A stretch of 64,000 nt of DNA, from positions 7,962,126-8,026,125 of the forward strand of contig JAYGXS010000006.1 of the NCBI GenBank assembly GCA_036362985.1. The letters are read 5' to 3'. The position numbers and the translations under genes were made by a program. The stretch comes from Ligula intestinalis (taxonomy: Eukaryota; Platyhelminthes; Cestoda; Diphyllobothriidea; Diphyllobothriidae). The notes under the pieces are model-generated. The model saw nothing but the letters and a program-made list of their open reading frames with translations. It searched no databases and was not told where the DNA came from. This document shows, in pieces, positions 1-10,480 of the stretch. Positions within the stretch are counted from its first letter, which is position 1. Each line of letters opens with the position of its first letter.

Positions 1-2
1 AG

Positions 3-464
3 AAACTAGAAAAAATCCAGCGCTGGTTTACCAGAGTTCTGTGTAAACGCGATGACGCCCGAGACTCCTATTCAATAATGTACGATAGATATGGTCTTAA
101 ACCCCTCTGGGAAAGGCGACTCCAAAATGGTTTAACTTTCCTATTGAAAGTGACACATAATCAGAACATCCTTAGCAATAATATGTTAACAAATCAAAGT
201 GGTTCCCGTCCCACTAGAAACAACCAGCATACAATTCATTACGCTAAAGCTAGGACGGCCCAGTGATCAAATTTCTACACCAAAAGATATGCGATCATAT
301 GGAATGCCCTACCCAACGATATTCGCAAAGGCCGCAGTTTAGCCGAATTTACAAGAAAGACCAAGCAGTTCTTCTCAAATGACAAGACGCATATATTTTT
401 GAACAAAATAGGACACTTTGCTAACCAGTTCTTTGACGTCCAATTCGGACCAAAAGGGATCTAA
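3..464 (+). pseudogene. C-terminal end of a non-LTR retrotransposon ORF, broken
   Basis: One reading frame runs from base 3 to the TAA at 462-464, interrupted only by a TGA at 264-266. It reads like the end of a LINE reverse-transcriptase ORF: an early KLEKIQRWFTRVL, then YGLKPLWERRL, and near the end FYTKRYAIIWNALPNDIRKG. In LINE proteins of this kind these correspond to the region after the palm, where a conserved W-N-x-L-P motif sits close to the C-terminus. The palm and endonuclease lie outside the window or are lost. The single stop makes it a pseudogene. The family (CR1, L2 or RTE type) cannot be settled from this piece. Confidence 0.65.
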
Positions 465-1196
465 CGGTCCAAGAGAGTTCCTGCACACTGCTGGAGGCTT
501 TCCAGTCGACGGTTTCCAACGCTGATCAAATCAAAGCTTAAGCAAAATTGTGCCTTGCCTCCTTTTCCTATCCTTAAAAATAAAAACAAAAACTAAGAAC
601 AATTTATCGATTCCAATATTCTTCGACTAATATCTCAATGTTTATAAAAAATTATCATGAAAGAAAATATTTTTCGCTTCAACTATATTAAAATATGTAT
701 TGTTTCCTCTTATAATGTATCAGAAGTATAATTACTAATGATGTAAATCTTAATCTCACTTAGATATTCAACAAAGGAAAGGCCAAGTGTCTTCTGCCGA
801 TGCACTTGAACGACGATGGTGCTTCGCAGCTGCGTCGACCCACCTCAGACATCTGCAACGTCCCATCTAATTAGCAAATTTGTGCCACTGGACAAAGATT
901 GTAATCTCCGTATCGAGCAGACCCATGCATACGGTAGATGCGATGTCCTCAGCTGATTTTTTCGCCTTCAAACTGACCACGGCTAAGTCTACCTCAGTTA
1001 AAGGACATGACAGTTTTTCCAGACCCCAAGTATTCTTACTATAAAACAGTAACACGTACAATGTAAATCTCTTTTATTTCATGTTTTTCTAGATTTGTAC
1101 CCTAGAAGTCAGGTTTTTTCACTGAAAACAAACTGCTTATTTCGCACACTATTGACCTAGCAAAAGACCAAAACAAATACAATAGTCACTGCGAAA
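465..1196. other. No gene seen
   Basis: This stretch is AT-rich and broken by stops in all frames. Nothing here resembles a gene, an RNA or a known element. It probably includes the 3' UTR of the preceding LINE fragment at its left edge. Confidence 0.5.
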
Positions 1197-1280
1197 GAAG
1201 GGGTTTGGATTAGGTTTTTTCCTGCCTTCCGGGGTTTTTGACGGTGCCAAAGATGTGCTTTACAAATAAACCTTATTAAA
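1197..1280 (+). repeat. Short retroposon-like repeat, copy 1
   Basis: The block contains TTAGGTTTTTTCCTGCCTTC followed by a GC-rich middle and ends in AAATAAACCTTATTA. A close copy lies at 1921-2010, and a diverged one is found in reverse at 4814-4917. The 3' ends share AATAAAC followed by ATT repeats, which resembles the tail of a SINE or of a LINE 3' end. Confidence 0.6.
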
Positions 1281-1499
1281 GAATAGCATTGTGGAATCTC
1301 ACATTATTTTAAAGACAATTCTAATGTCATCCTCCTTTAACCCTGCCTGCAATCTGATAATAAATAAATAAAGGAGAGAGAGAGAAAGCCACTTAATAGA
1401 ATCATGCCAGTCAATCTCGCAAGTATTAATCGCTAAAAAATGAAGAAAATAGTCAAAACGGAAATAAGGAGAGATATTGAGGAGAAAAACTTGCTAAGT

Positions 1500-2553
1500 G
1501 CGCAGTAACCTGGATTTAGAAGTGGTCGATGTTGTCTCACTAACCCGCTAACTTCCATGGAAAGTTGGACGAATATATTGAAAATGGGTCCATTGGTCGC
1601 TGCAACCTACTTTAGCAAGATATTTGACAGTCTTCCACACGGACGGCCTATCAAACCTGCAACAAATGTGCATTAATTTGTTCGTATTAGGGAGGCCAAA
1701 TCGGAGTGCAAATCCATTTCCGGTGGGAACTCGCAAGGGAGCGCTTTTGGTCACAATTTATTTGTGCCATGTGTGTACGTTTACCTCGATTGCCTTACCG
1801 GTGAGAAAAAGCTGTTTGCTGACGACCTAAATGTATGGGATTCAATCGAAAATTTGGAGAATGCGTAGAACTTGGACTGCTTGCTAAAGTGCTGTGATGA
1901 GTGCTTACTGTAGTAAATGCAAAAAAGGGGCTTGGATGAGGTATTTTCCTGCCTTCCGGGGTTTTGAGTGGCACGAAGATGTGCTTAACAAATAAACCTT
2001 ATTATTATACCTTTATTTCAAAAAAATGCCATATCATTCGTTTACGGCATATTTACAGGTGTGTGATATGATTTGAGCATGGTTACTATATCGCAGGTGA
2101 CCAACTTGAGAAAGCAAACAAACTAAGTACTCGAGCATATGTATGACACCCACTACCGACACCCACTACCGACTCAATGTGCCAAAATGGCAAAGAGGTC
2201 TATGGCCATCCTAGGATTGATCGGAAGATCATCTCTCTCAGCGTTGACGAGGAGTTTTTTAGCCACGTATTCAGAACATTTGTCTGTCCAACGTCAGAAT
2301 ATTGCCTTCAGGCATGGTTCCCCTGCATGAAGCAGTGCCGGGAAAGGTTCAACGAAAGGTGACCCAAATGGTCAGCGGCTTGGATGGCCTATCATATGAG
2401 GGTCGACTCGAAAGACTCAAAAATGTTCCTCTCTCTTATAGGCCATACAGAGGAGATATGATCGTGGCATTCAATTTCGTCTGATGAGTAGACTGTGCTC
2501 TTCTGATGACTGATTTGTGAATTAGAAAAAACGACACATCTGAAGTCATCAAT
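1500..2553 (+). pseudogene. CR1-like LINE reverse transcriptase, 5' part of a split copy
   Basis: Reverse-transcriptase motifs occur in order but in shifting frames. Near 1600 a KIFDSLPH corresponds to the KAFD-x-V-PH motif, near 1735 a degraded QGS block is seen, and near 1815 LFADDLNVW holds the catalytic FADD. The C-terminal connection region follows at 2190-2450 (FRTFVCPTSEYCLQAWFPC, then LSYEGRLERLKNVPLSYRPY). A short repeat (1921-2010) sits between palm and C-terminus. A gypsy element interrupts the copy at 2554; its last coding part resumes at 7954. Many stops and frameshifts show that it is dead. Confidence 0.7.
1921..2010 (+). repeat. Short retroposon-like repeat, copy 2
   Basis: It matches the repeat at 1197-1280 over most of its length, including CCTGCCTTCCGGGGTTTT and AAATAAACCTTATTA, and ends in ATTATTAT. 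It lies within the decayed LINE, between the palm and C-terminal coding blocks. Confidence 0.6.
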
Positions 2554-3081
2554 TGTAGAGGCTATATCACTACGAATATAAAAAAAACGTCTTTGAAAAT
2601 ACGCAATGGAAAACTTTATTAGGTAGTCTAACTCCCAGTAAGTGATTTATTAGACCATTCTAGTGGGAAAATTGTAAAAACGGGTATATGAGGATGACGA
2701 TGAAGATTAGAAATGATACAACTCACTTAGATCCTTCACGGTCCTAGCCGGCAGTAGTCAAGCAGTCGACTTGCCAAAGGATGACTCCGTGAAGACCGGG
2801 ATCCAAGTTGGTTGGGCCGCGATTGTGAAAATTGAGAGAAATCTCGTTTGCAAAATGTTGCTTGATTCTCCTGAGCCCGAGAATGATCACCAGAGAGGTG
2901 TCGTTGATGGGCAAAATAAACAGCGGTAGGTGAGCAGAGAATTGAGCTATGGAGAGTGTTAAGCAAGGCAGTTGCTGGCACGCGTGAAAACCGAAAGTGT
3001 GCATGTGTGTTACATTCGAGTTTAAACGAAATTGGTTAATGATAAATTTCAACAACGCAAAAGATGAACCAAGAGCCCACA
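2554..3081 (-). repeat. 3' LTR of the gypsy element
   Basis: Read on the minus strand it starts TGTGGGCTCTTGG and ends CCTCTACA, giving the usual TG...CA ends. It pairs with 7433-7949. The bases just outside it in the interior (GGTGGCGGAGTAA on the minus strand) take the place of a polypurine tract. Confidence 0.88.
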
Positions 3082-3108
3082 TTACTCCGCCACCAGAGCG
3101 TTGGTGGG

Positions 3109-4400
3109 TTACAAACGCTTGACAAAAGAAATTGTGCAAAAAGATTCAACAACAAAGTCTCGCAATTTGGTAGGAAAACAAACATGTTTACTAGAACGAG
3201 TGGAAGGTGAGCTGAGGGCAACAGGTGGAGTGCAGGGTGAATGTGCCGTGGAAGTGGACGGACCAGGTGATGGTGTCGTGCATTCAACGTAGGCCGGCTT
3301 CAGTCTGTTGATGGAGACCGTATCAGTAGCGTCAGCCCTTTGAAGGACGAAATATTTGTTCTTCCGTTCAAGCACGTTGAAGGGACCATCGTATGGTGGG
3401 CAGAGGGGCGTGCGAACTGCAACGAGCCAGACAAACACGAATGGGGTTGTGTGCAAGTCGCCGTGCACGAAAACGCGTCGAGGTGTCGCGCGTGTGGGGG
3501 TTGGGCGCAGTGTGGCCATGCGTTACTGTAGCTGTTGCACGAAGTTGTTCGTGGCGTCAGGGGCGACGGAATATGCCTGCACGAGCTCACCAGGTAAACG
3601 GAGGGATGTGCCGTAAACGAGATCAGCGGCAGTGCGTTGAATGTCTTCTTTAACAGCCGAGTGAATTCCGAGGAGGACGAACAGCAGGTTGTCGCTCCAG
3701 TTGTGCGGGTCAGGTTGAGACATCAACGCGGAATTCAACTGACGGTGAAGGCGTTCCACGAGGTCGTTTGATGCTGGGTGATAGGCAGTGGTGGTGATAT
3801 GCGAGTACCTGAGCAGTTTAGTGAACTCACGGAAGAGTTCAGATGTAAACTGACATCCGCGGTCAGTGGCGAGGGTAGCTGGAACACCGAAGTTGGCTAT
3901 CCAGTGCGTAAGGAAAACCATGGCGATATTACTGCCGAGGTATCCGAGATGGGAACGGCGATGGGCCATCGTGTGAAACGATCAACAGCGGTCAGAATGT
4001 GCGTGAAACCGCGAGATGGGGGTAACGGTCCGACTAAATCCATGTGGACGTGTTGAAAATGGGGGTCGGGAACCGCGAACGTGCTGGGAGGTGAAACGGT
4101 GTGTCGTTGGATCTTGTTCTTTTGACAGGCTAAGCACTGCCTGGTCCAGGTAGCAATGTCGGTGTTCATCTTTGGCCGGATGAAGCGGGCTGCGATGAGT
4201 TTGCGGACGGCATGAACACCGGGGTGGGATAGCGAATGGAAGTGGTCGAAAACAACCGTCCGGTAGGATTGGGGTACTACAGGACGAGGGGTACCTGTAA
4301 AAAAATCACACACGATAGAGCCTGGTGCAGCGGGGAGGGGAGCCTCACGCAGCTGAAGCACAGAAGACGCAAGCATTTCAATGATGGAGTCATCAAGCGC
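3109..4400 (-). pseudogene. gypsy integrase, frameshifted
   Basis: The integrase joins the retroelement cDNA into host DNA. The minus strand shows the HHCC zinc-binding part (SLSHPGVHAVRKLI followed by CLACQKNK) near 4100-4220. The first catalytic Asp lies in HMDLVGPLPP near 4040. After a frameshift around 3960-4000 the second Asp is in ATDRGCQF (about 3860) and the Glu in NDLVERLHRQ (about 3765). A further shift near 3520 leads to the tail with PPYDGPFNVL (about 3390) and NRLKPAYVE (about 3300). All three catalytic acids are visible, but they lie in different frames. Confidence 0.85.
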
Positions 4401-4808
4401 CTGCGCTTCCGCAAGCTTCGCCAGGTCTAACGTGGTGATAAAAGCATTGACCTCTGGACGGGACAAGGCATCAGCAACGACATTCTCATTATCGCGGACA
4501 AAGCGTAAGTCTGAGGTGAATTGAGTAATGATTTCAAGGTGACCTACTTCACGCGGCAAATATCGATCTGGCTTAGCTTTGAGGGCGTAAGTGAGAGGTT
4601 TGTGATCCGTGTGGACCTGGAAATCCCTCCCCTCGAGCAGGTGGAAAAAATGTAGGATGGCCAGGTAAATGGCGAGAAGTTCACGCGAGAAAGTACTATA
4701 GCGAGTCTGCGCCGGCTTAAGCTTCTGGGAGAATAAGGCTAGCGGTTGCAACTGTCCGTGGAACTGCTGCTGCAGGACTGCACCTATGTTTGAGGCATCA
4801 ATGGTCAG
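4400..4808 (-). pseudogene. gypsy RNase H domain
   Basis: The minus-strand frame opens with TIDASNIGAVLQQ just left of a small insertion, followed by RELLAIYLAILHF and VHTDHKPLTYAL, then DNENVVADALSRPE. These supply the Asp, Glu and Asp of the RNase H active site. The domain degrades the RNA template during reverse transcription. The frame is continuous into the integrase zinc-binding part. On its N-terminal side it is cut off from the reverse transcriptase by the insertion at 4814-4917. Confidence 0.85.
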
Positions 4809-4813
4809 AATAA

Positions 4814-4917
4814 TAATAATATGTTTATTATGCCAGTTTACAGGCAATTGTAAAGAGTTGGTAATGCACCTCTGGGGCGCCTTCCAACACCTCGAAGACC
4901 AGAAAAAACCTAAAACA
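4814..4917 (-). mobile_element. 104-bp short retroposon with ATT tail, inserted in gypsy pol
   Basis: The pol frame is interrupted here by about 109 bp. AATAA occurs on both sides (4809-4813 and 4918-4922) and fits a 5-bp target duplication. On the minus strand the insert carries GTTTTAGGTTTTTTCTGGTC at its start and ends with ATAATAAACATATTATTATT. This resembles the repeats at 1197-1280 and 1921-2010. Without the insert and one AATAA copy, the two pol flanks lie in the same frame, which supports a clean insertion. The AAT-rich tail makes the exact boundary uncertain by a few bases. Confidence 0.6.
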
Positions 4918-5049
4918 AATAAGCTGTGTATCAGCATCGGTGCTCAGATGATGAAGCAGGGTGACATCCGCGAGTGCTTTTTTGGCTGCCTTGAATGCTT
5001 CAAGAGCACTGGGTGAAAGTTGAAGCGACTTGGTCTTTGACTTCAAAAG

Positions 5050-6122
5050 ATCCGTCAAAGGTGCCAGGGTGGCGGCGCAACTTGGTCTGAAACGCCGGTA
5101 GCAGTTGATTAGGCCGATGAAACGGCGGACCTCAGTTATGGATTTCGGAGCTGAAAAGACAACACGCTTTGCACCTTCTCTGAGAGGAGTGTGTTCCCAT
5201 GTTGGTCAAGATGATGGCCAAGAAAATCCAGAGAAGTGATGCCAAAAAGATACTTATCGACGTTTAGCTGTAGACCATTTTGTTGAAAACGATCGAAAAC
5301 TTGGCGTTAGTGTTCAAGGTGTTCCTCGGGTGACGAGCTTGCGACAAGGATGTCGTCGAAGGAAAGACCGCGTAAAAAGTCATCGACAAAACGCTGAAAC
5401 GTTTGGGCCGCGTTCCGCAAACCGAAAGGCATGCGAAGTAATTCAAACAGGCCGAATGGGGTCGTAACGGTGGTTTTAGGGATGTCCTCCTCCGCGACCG
5501 GTATTTGGTGATATGCTCGTACGAGGTCAATCTTGGAAAAAACCGTCTATCGAGCCAACATGTGGGAAAATTGATGAATATGGGGAATCGGGTACCGGTC
5601 CGGGACTGTAGATCAATTGAGAGTGCGATAATCACCGCATGGCTGCCAATCATTGGATAACTTTTTGGAAACCATGTGCAGTGGTGAAGCCCATGGACTG
5701 GACGAAGGACGGATAATCCGCAAATTCAACGTGTGCTCGAATTCATTCTTCGCGATTTGCAGCTTCTCAGGATGAACCCTACGTGGATGAGCATGGACCG
5801 GTCTGCCGGTGGTAGTGATATGGTGGCGAACGGCGTGTTGAACCTGCTCCGTGAGTTGACAGGGCTTAGAAAGGAAAGGATAATCCCTCAAGATGTCAGA
5901 AAATGGCAGGCTTGGCACGGCCATGTGGATGCCAGCGGAAGGCTCACGCGAAGTTACCCCGACAGTAAAGAGCTGAGTGGTAGGATCTTGCAACTTCTGA
6001 TGTTTAAGGTCAACTGTGAGGCCGAAGTGTGAGGCCGAAGTGTGACAGGAAATCCGCTCCAATGATAGGTGACTGGACGTCAGCCTGAATGAAAACCCAC
6101 TTGAAGCGGCGACGAATTCCAT
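5050..6122 (-). pseudogene. gypsy reverse transcriptase, frameshifted and deleted in the active-site region
   Basis: The minus strand shows EKLQIAKNEFEHTLNLRIIR, then SSSPWASPLHMV and CGDYRTLN near 5620-5720. After a frameshift it continues with [18 protein letters not shown] around 5410-5465. The YxDD box should follow [13 protein letters not shown] at about 5350. Instead the frame jumps to [10 protein letters not shown], so roughly five residues, including the tyrosine context, appear deleted. The thumb region at 5060-5280 is further shifted. The domain copies the element RNA into DNA, but this copy must be inactive. Confidence 0.82.
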
Positions 6123-6319
6123 GGTCTAGGGTAAGAGACCGCTGACTGAACGCGGTGACAGAAGTGTTGTTCGCAGCCTGCAGTGTAAACTGCGATTTCT
6201 GGAGATGATGATGTAAAGGGGGCGGCACCTGTGTCGATCAAGAAACGGAACCCTGTGGACTTGTCGGTCACGTAAAACAGGCGACTGTGTACCGAGTGGC
6301 CAGCACCAGTCGTCGCCAT
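6080..6319 (-). pseudogene. gypsy aspartic protease fragment
   Basis: HSVHSRLFYVTDKSTGFRF leads to LIDTGAAPF on the minus strand, where DTGA is the aspartic protease catalytic triplet plus its following Ala. The frame then overlaps a second frame in which the linker to the reverse transcriptase lies (DVQSPIIGADFLSHFGL near 6050, with the ADFL motif common to Ty3/gypsy proteases). The domain cleaves the polyprotein. It is split by a frameshift. Confidence 0.75.
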
Positions 6320-6359
6320 AACTGTCTGGTGGCGCCGTTTCCCAAACGTGAACGTTTAG

Positions 6360-7335
6360 CATAAGACCAAGGTGGGACGAAATTAATAGCATCCGGGCCA
6401 AATGTTCGGTGGTACCAGTAGACTTTGCCGTCTGCCGCTCTTTTGAGTAAGAGTGGTTGCGGCTTGCAGCGGGACGACCGGTTTGAAGCCAGTTGAGTGT
6501 GGAACACATAGTGCTCACTTGAGAGCACAATAAACTGACAGTATCTTTAAGATCTTGCAGGTTGCTATCTCAGTTGTCTGTTACGTGTCGAATTGGTTGA
6601 GAGGGTGAAGTAGACCACGGGAATGAGGTATCAAGCGGTTTAGTGGACTTTTGCTGTGTAAGGCTTCAAGTTTTTGGTCGGATCGTGAGGCTGAAACCTG
6701 GAAGACGGCATGCGGAGGTACTGAGGTCGAGGCTTGGCTTACAGCGTACGAACTAGTACCAAGATAACATTGTTGGATGCGGTCTGTGTGATCCGCGAGT
6801 TTGATCAGTGGAACATCAGTGTCAAGCAGGGTGACTTCCTGTTGCATTGGATGGGTAATTTATCCATCCAAATGCGACGGAAAATAGAATCATCTAAGGT
6901 GTGACCAGCAAGCAGGTGACGTATGTGGTGCATTAGAGCAGAGGGGGTTTGGGCGCCCAGCTCGACTTTGTTGAGGAGATGGTGAAGCTTGCTGTAGGCA
7001 GATTGTGCCGTAGGCTCGAGAATAGCCTTTTTTAAGCTAGAGTAGGGCTTAACTTTGGGGATAGGATCAAGGAGATCCTGATCGGCGAAAGCGATGTCGA
7101 ACGCTAAGTACTGCACGACGTACGCGTAACGCGTACTCTCGCCAGTAATTTGAAGTGAGGCAAAAACAGCCTCGATCTCTTTGAACCACACCGTCGGGTC
7201 GCGCACTTCGTACGGGGGAAGCTTAATGGATATCTGAAAAACCTGAGGCTCTTCCTGATCAGGTGGTGTTCGCGAGTTGTTAGAACCAGCATCATCTTCG
7301 TCGCAATTTTGAAAGGGACGGTATTCATCGCCCAT
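6360..7335 (-). pseudogene. gypsy gag, frameshifted
   Basis: The start is the ATG at 7333-7335, shortly after the 5' LTR and leader. The first frame runs to 6805 with VWFKEIEAVFASLQITG, YSSLKKAILEPTAQSAYSKL and PSALMHHIRHLLAG, a capsid-like pattern seen in CsRn1-type gags. A shift near 6830 moves to LIKLADHTDRIQQ. A third frame near 6370-6428 contains YWYHRTFGPDAINFVPPW. In the CsRn1 group this position normally carries a CHCC zinc knuckle. Here the His remains but the expected cysteines are replaced by Tyr, Phe and Trp. Confidence 0.75.
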
Positions 7336-7432
7336 GTTGAAAAACGGATGAAGGGCAGAGTCAAACGGGAAAAACAGGTGAATGGAATAAATAATAAGAC
7401 GTGAATGACCTTAGAAACGAGGTCACTAAATT

Positions 7433-7949
7433 TTTAGAGGCTATATCACTACAAATATTTAAAAAACGTCTTGCAAAATGCGCAATAGAAAACTTTCTTA
7501 GGTAGTCTAACTCCCAGTAAGTGATTTATTAGACCATTCTAGTGGGAAAATTGTAAAAACGGGTATATGAGGATGACGATGAAGATAAGAAATGATGCAA
7601 CTCACTAAGATCCTTCACGGTCCTAGCCGGCAGTAGTAAAGCAGTCGACTTGCCAAAGGATGACTCCGTGAAGACCGGGATCCAAGTTGGTTGGGCCGCG
7701 ATTGTGAAAATTGAGAGAAATATCGTTTGCAAATTGTTGCTGGATTTTCCTGAGCCCGAGAATGATCACCAGAAAGGTGTCGTTGAAGGGAAAAATAAAC
7801 AGCGGTAGGTGAGCAGAGAATTAAGCTGTTGAGAGTGTTTAGCAAGACCTTTGCTGGCACGTTTGTGTGCATGTGTGTTATATTCGAGTTTCAACAAAAT
7901 AACTTATTTATAAATTTCAACAACGCGAAAGTTGAACCAAGAGCCCACA
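7433..7949 (-). repeat. 5' LTR of the gypsy element
   Basis: It matches 2554-3081 over its length, with an 11-bp indel near 7860 and scattered substitutions. Its inner end reads CCTCTAAA on the minus strand instead of CCTCTACA. The outer end is adjacent to the CAAT target duplicate. Confidence 0.88.
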
Positions 7950-7953
7950 CAAT

Positions 7954-8065
7954 ACAACCTGAAGAAACACCATGCCCCCGGGTCATTGAAAACTGGCAAA
8001 AACTACCTTCTTCAACAGTTCTTGTTGAAAGCGTTGAGACATTTAAAATAAAAATTAATTAAACC
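7954..8065 (+). pseudogene. CR1-like LINE, 3' coding end resuming after the gypsy insertion
   Basis: Immediately right of the target duplication one frame reads VIENWQKLPSSTVLVESVE and ends TFKIKIN followed by TAA at 8059-8061. The N-W-x-K-L-P-S-S and S-V-x-x-F-K patterns are typical of the extreme C-terminus of CR1-like ORF2. The same LINE ends at 2553 on the other side, so the two parts are one copy split by the LTR element. Confidence 0.7.
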
Positions 8066-8589
8066 ACTCGATGGTGATATATTTGGAAGACATCAACGCT
8101 TGATATAAGATATAAATATTGCTCTGAAGCATGTGTATCATTCGCCAGAACTCAGCTGCAAGAAGGTTGTTCAAAATCCCTACCTGTATCCCTCGTTAAC
8201 ATATAAGACATCTGCCTTATTCCGGAGTAAAATAATATAAAGGGTTTAATGCTGTTCAAATTATTAAGAGGATTCGGTAAGTTTGAATAACTTAGTTCTG
8301 CGGTTTCGACTCTCACCAAAACTGCGAAGTTTTCAAAATTGGGTCAACTGAGCCTGTAGTGGTCTCGGCCGTCCGATGCCTTCCATTGCTTTGTCCGGCG
8401 TCATTGTTCGAGGCCAGCTGCCTCAAAGTCAGCCAATACCTCAGGTAGTGCTTGCAGTTACGCTGACCTGCAGCGACTTGACCCACTTCTACTCGGACAC
8501 ACACACGTGCGTCTAGGTCCTCGCGGCTGCCCAGGCACCACTCAATCATGTCCCTTATTACCCACCACTCAGCCGCCAGACGTAACTTA
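8066..8589. other. No gene seen
   Basis: The open frame at 8313-8669 on the minus strand has no motif that I recognise and runs into a dispersed repeat. Nothing else is evident. Confidence 0.4.
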
Positions 8590-8800
8590 GGACCATGGCA
8601 CTCCAGCGGAATGACGTGTGCTCCGAAGTCCAAATTCTTCCTGCCTATTCTTCGTTCCGTTGTGTACACAATAAACTATACCTTCTATTCTAGCCTCCAC
8701 CGACTTCCTCTCCACTAAGTAACCATTGTCTGAAAACCGCAGTTGCTATGGTTTAAATTACTTAACCCTCTGCGATAAGCCCTTAAAATCTGCCGAAACC
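8590..8800. repeat. Dispersed repeat, copy 1 (pair with 24040-24220)
   Basis: The two blocks share a series of matches in the same order and orientation: TTGTGTACACAATAAACTA versus TTGTGTGCACAATATACT, then CACCGACTTC/TACCGACTTC, CACTAAGTA, and ACTTAACCC with a CTGC-rich step. Identity is moderate. The family is unknown; it could be an LTR or the 3' end of a LINE. Confidence 0.5.
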
Positions 8801-8970
8801 TTCGAATAAGAAAGTTAGCCGCATAGTCATTATGGTGGATTTTAGACGAATGCTTAGGAAATCCTGCCTGGGCCGTCAGCTTAGTGTATTTGTAACGGCA
8901 GATTTTTTTACGAGCCGTAACATGGGCGGGTAGTATCGACCAAAGAGTGTTTAAATTCACAGCTCATGGT

Positions 8971-9060
8971 GAACCTTGTAGTTCAGTGGTGGAGCGGTGG
9001 CTGCACAAAAGCCTTTCCTGTTGTGTGTCTTTGATTTCCACCGAGGCCACGAGTTTTGCA
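8971..9060 (+). repeat. tRNA-derived SINE head
   Basis: TAGTTCAGTGG at 8979-8989 fits the A box of a pol III promoter, and TTTGATTTCC at about 9030-9039 resembles a B box. The spacing of about 40 bases is right for a tRNA-like promoter. The SINE core seen in other copies is not evident downstream, so this may be a truncated copy or a tRNA pseudogene. Confidence 0.45.
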
Positions 9061-9466
9061 CACTTGCGTCAAATGAGGTATCACCTAACAAGTAACTCCT
9101 TGATTAGGCGTCCAAAAATATTAGGACATGTGCTGTCAAGGCCTCAACAGGAAGAATTTAGATACATTAAGAGGACTGATTTGTAAAGGGATTTCTTCGA
9201 AAGATCCCACTTACAAAACTTTTAAAGGTAAATCATCCTCAAAGAAAAATCACTTTGATAACTCTTCTGCCATTCATGCCTCGGTATATTTAACAAGGTG
9301 TCCCAAAAATGCATGCGCATTCAAACTAATTGTAAACTTGATGTTTATGATAATTTTATTATTTAAAAAGTGTAAAAATATTAACATTGTTTTTACATTT
9401 TATTGTTTTTCACTGCATTTTGACCATTGCAACAGTAGCTGAATTGAGAGAAGCCATTGAATGTGA

Positions 9467-10480
9467 ATGCACCCAAATAACAAGGGAATTGTTTCATGGT
9501 GCGTGCAAGGCTCTGTCTTAGAGCAAATGCTCTTCCCAATCTATATTAACGGCTGTGTCGACGACCTTTGTTGCAGCGCCATCATGCTTGCTGCCGAAGT
9601 CAAACTTTGGAGAGCTTTCAAGACTAACGCAAATAGGCAAGCATGTCAAGGGAGTCTCAATCAACTTAACAACTGGTCTATTTGCTGGCTTTTAAACTTC
9701 AATGTTAGTTTGTGTGTGGTTTTAAGGCTCCGTACTAGAAGGACCAAAGTTGAGGATGATTCATTTCAACAATTACTTGGTTGGGGAACCCCTTTCAAAT
9801 GTAGGCGAACAGAAATACCACGGCGTTCATATAAACCCCTCGCATTAACCATCTTCACAGTGTCTAAAGGCAGCTAAACACGCGACGCAGGTGCTGTTGG
9901 CGATTAGACGGGGATTCGTCCACATTGAAAAAGAGCTCTTGAGGGAAACGTAGAGAGCATTTGTTCGACCCACTTAGAGTATGTCGTCCAGGCCTGGCGT
10001 CCATGTTTCAAGAAGGATTATATGCAGCTTGAACAAATGCAGGTGAGGGCTATGAAAATGGTCAAGAATCTCAGTCATCTGCCTTATGAAGCCAGATTTA
10101 CTGAACTTGATTTATTTCCTCTCAATTGCAGGCAACTCCGCAGGGAAACTCACCAAAACCTACCATATTGTCAGAGACCGTGAGTGCGCCCTGGAATTTA
10201 ACGAATTTTTTGCATTGGCTTGGATGGATCATCTGCGGTGTTATCCCTTTAAACTGCATAGGACACCGGCTCATATTGACGTTCGATGACACGCCTTCTT
10301 GCAGAGGGTCATCGGAGCGTGAAACGGACACCCTGACGAGTTGGTCCTTCAAGATACCATTGCTTTTTTAAACGCCAAATTGATTCACGTTTGCTAAGAA
10401 ACTGTGACAGATATAATGAAATTAGTGTCAGTAGCAGCAGTTTAAAACTGGCTCACACCTATCGCTGATGTTAAGCTTAC
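9467..10480 (+). pseudogene. CR1-like LINE reverse transcriptase fragment
   Basis: The frame at 9467-9877 carries CVQGSVLEQMLFPIYINGCV (motif B plus the following helix) and IMLAAEVKLW in the place of the FADD box, so both catalytic aspartates are changed. NQLNNWSICWLLNFNVSLCV follows. From about 9960, in other frames, STHLEYVVQAWRPCF, HLPYEARFTELDLFPLNCRQ and DRECALEFNEFF mark the C-terminal region. The copy is dead. It resembles the copy at 1500-8065 closely enough to be the same family. Confidence 0.72.

Larger units (their letters stand above)
2554..7949 (-). mobile_element. Ty3/gypsy LTR retrotransposon resembling the CsRn1 group, degraded
   Basis: Two direct repeats of 528 and 517 bp bound a coding interior in the order gag, protease, reverse transcriptase, RNase H, integrase, all on the minus strand. 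CAAT at 2550-2553 and again at 7950-7953 is a 4-bp target duplication. Frameshifts separate nearly every domain, so the copy cannot be autonomous. The gag segment WYHRTFG matches the unusual CWYH-type knuckle of CsRn1-like elements of flatworms, and the integrase tail has the PPYDGPF (GPY/F) motif. The two LTRs differ at roughly 30 positions by eye, so the insertion is not recent. TGACCTCG on the minus strand (7418-7425), about 8 bases inside the 5' LTR, may be the primer-binding site, but no tRNA could be matched. Confidence 0.9.

Noticed and set aside
8881..8945. GGGCGGGTAGTATCGACC resembling the outer end of a reversed SINE
   Set aside because: Only about 18 bases match and the rest of the SINE core is missing.
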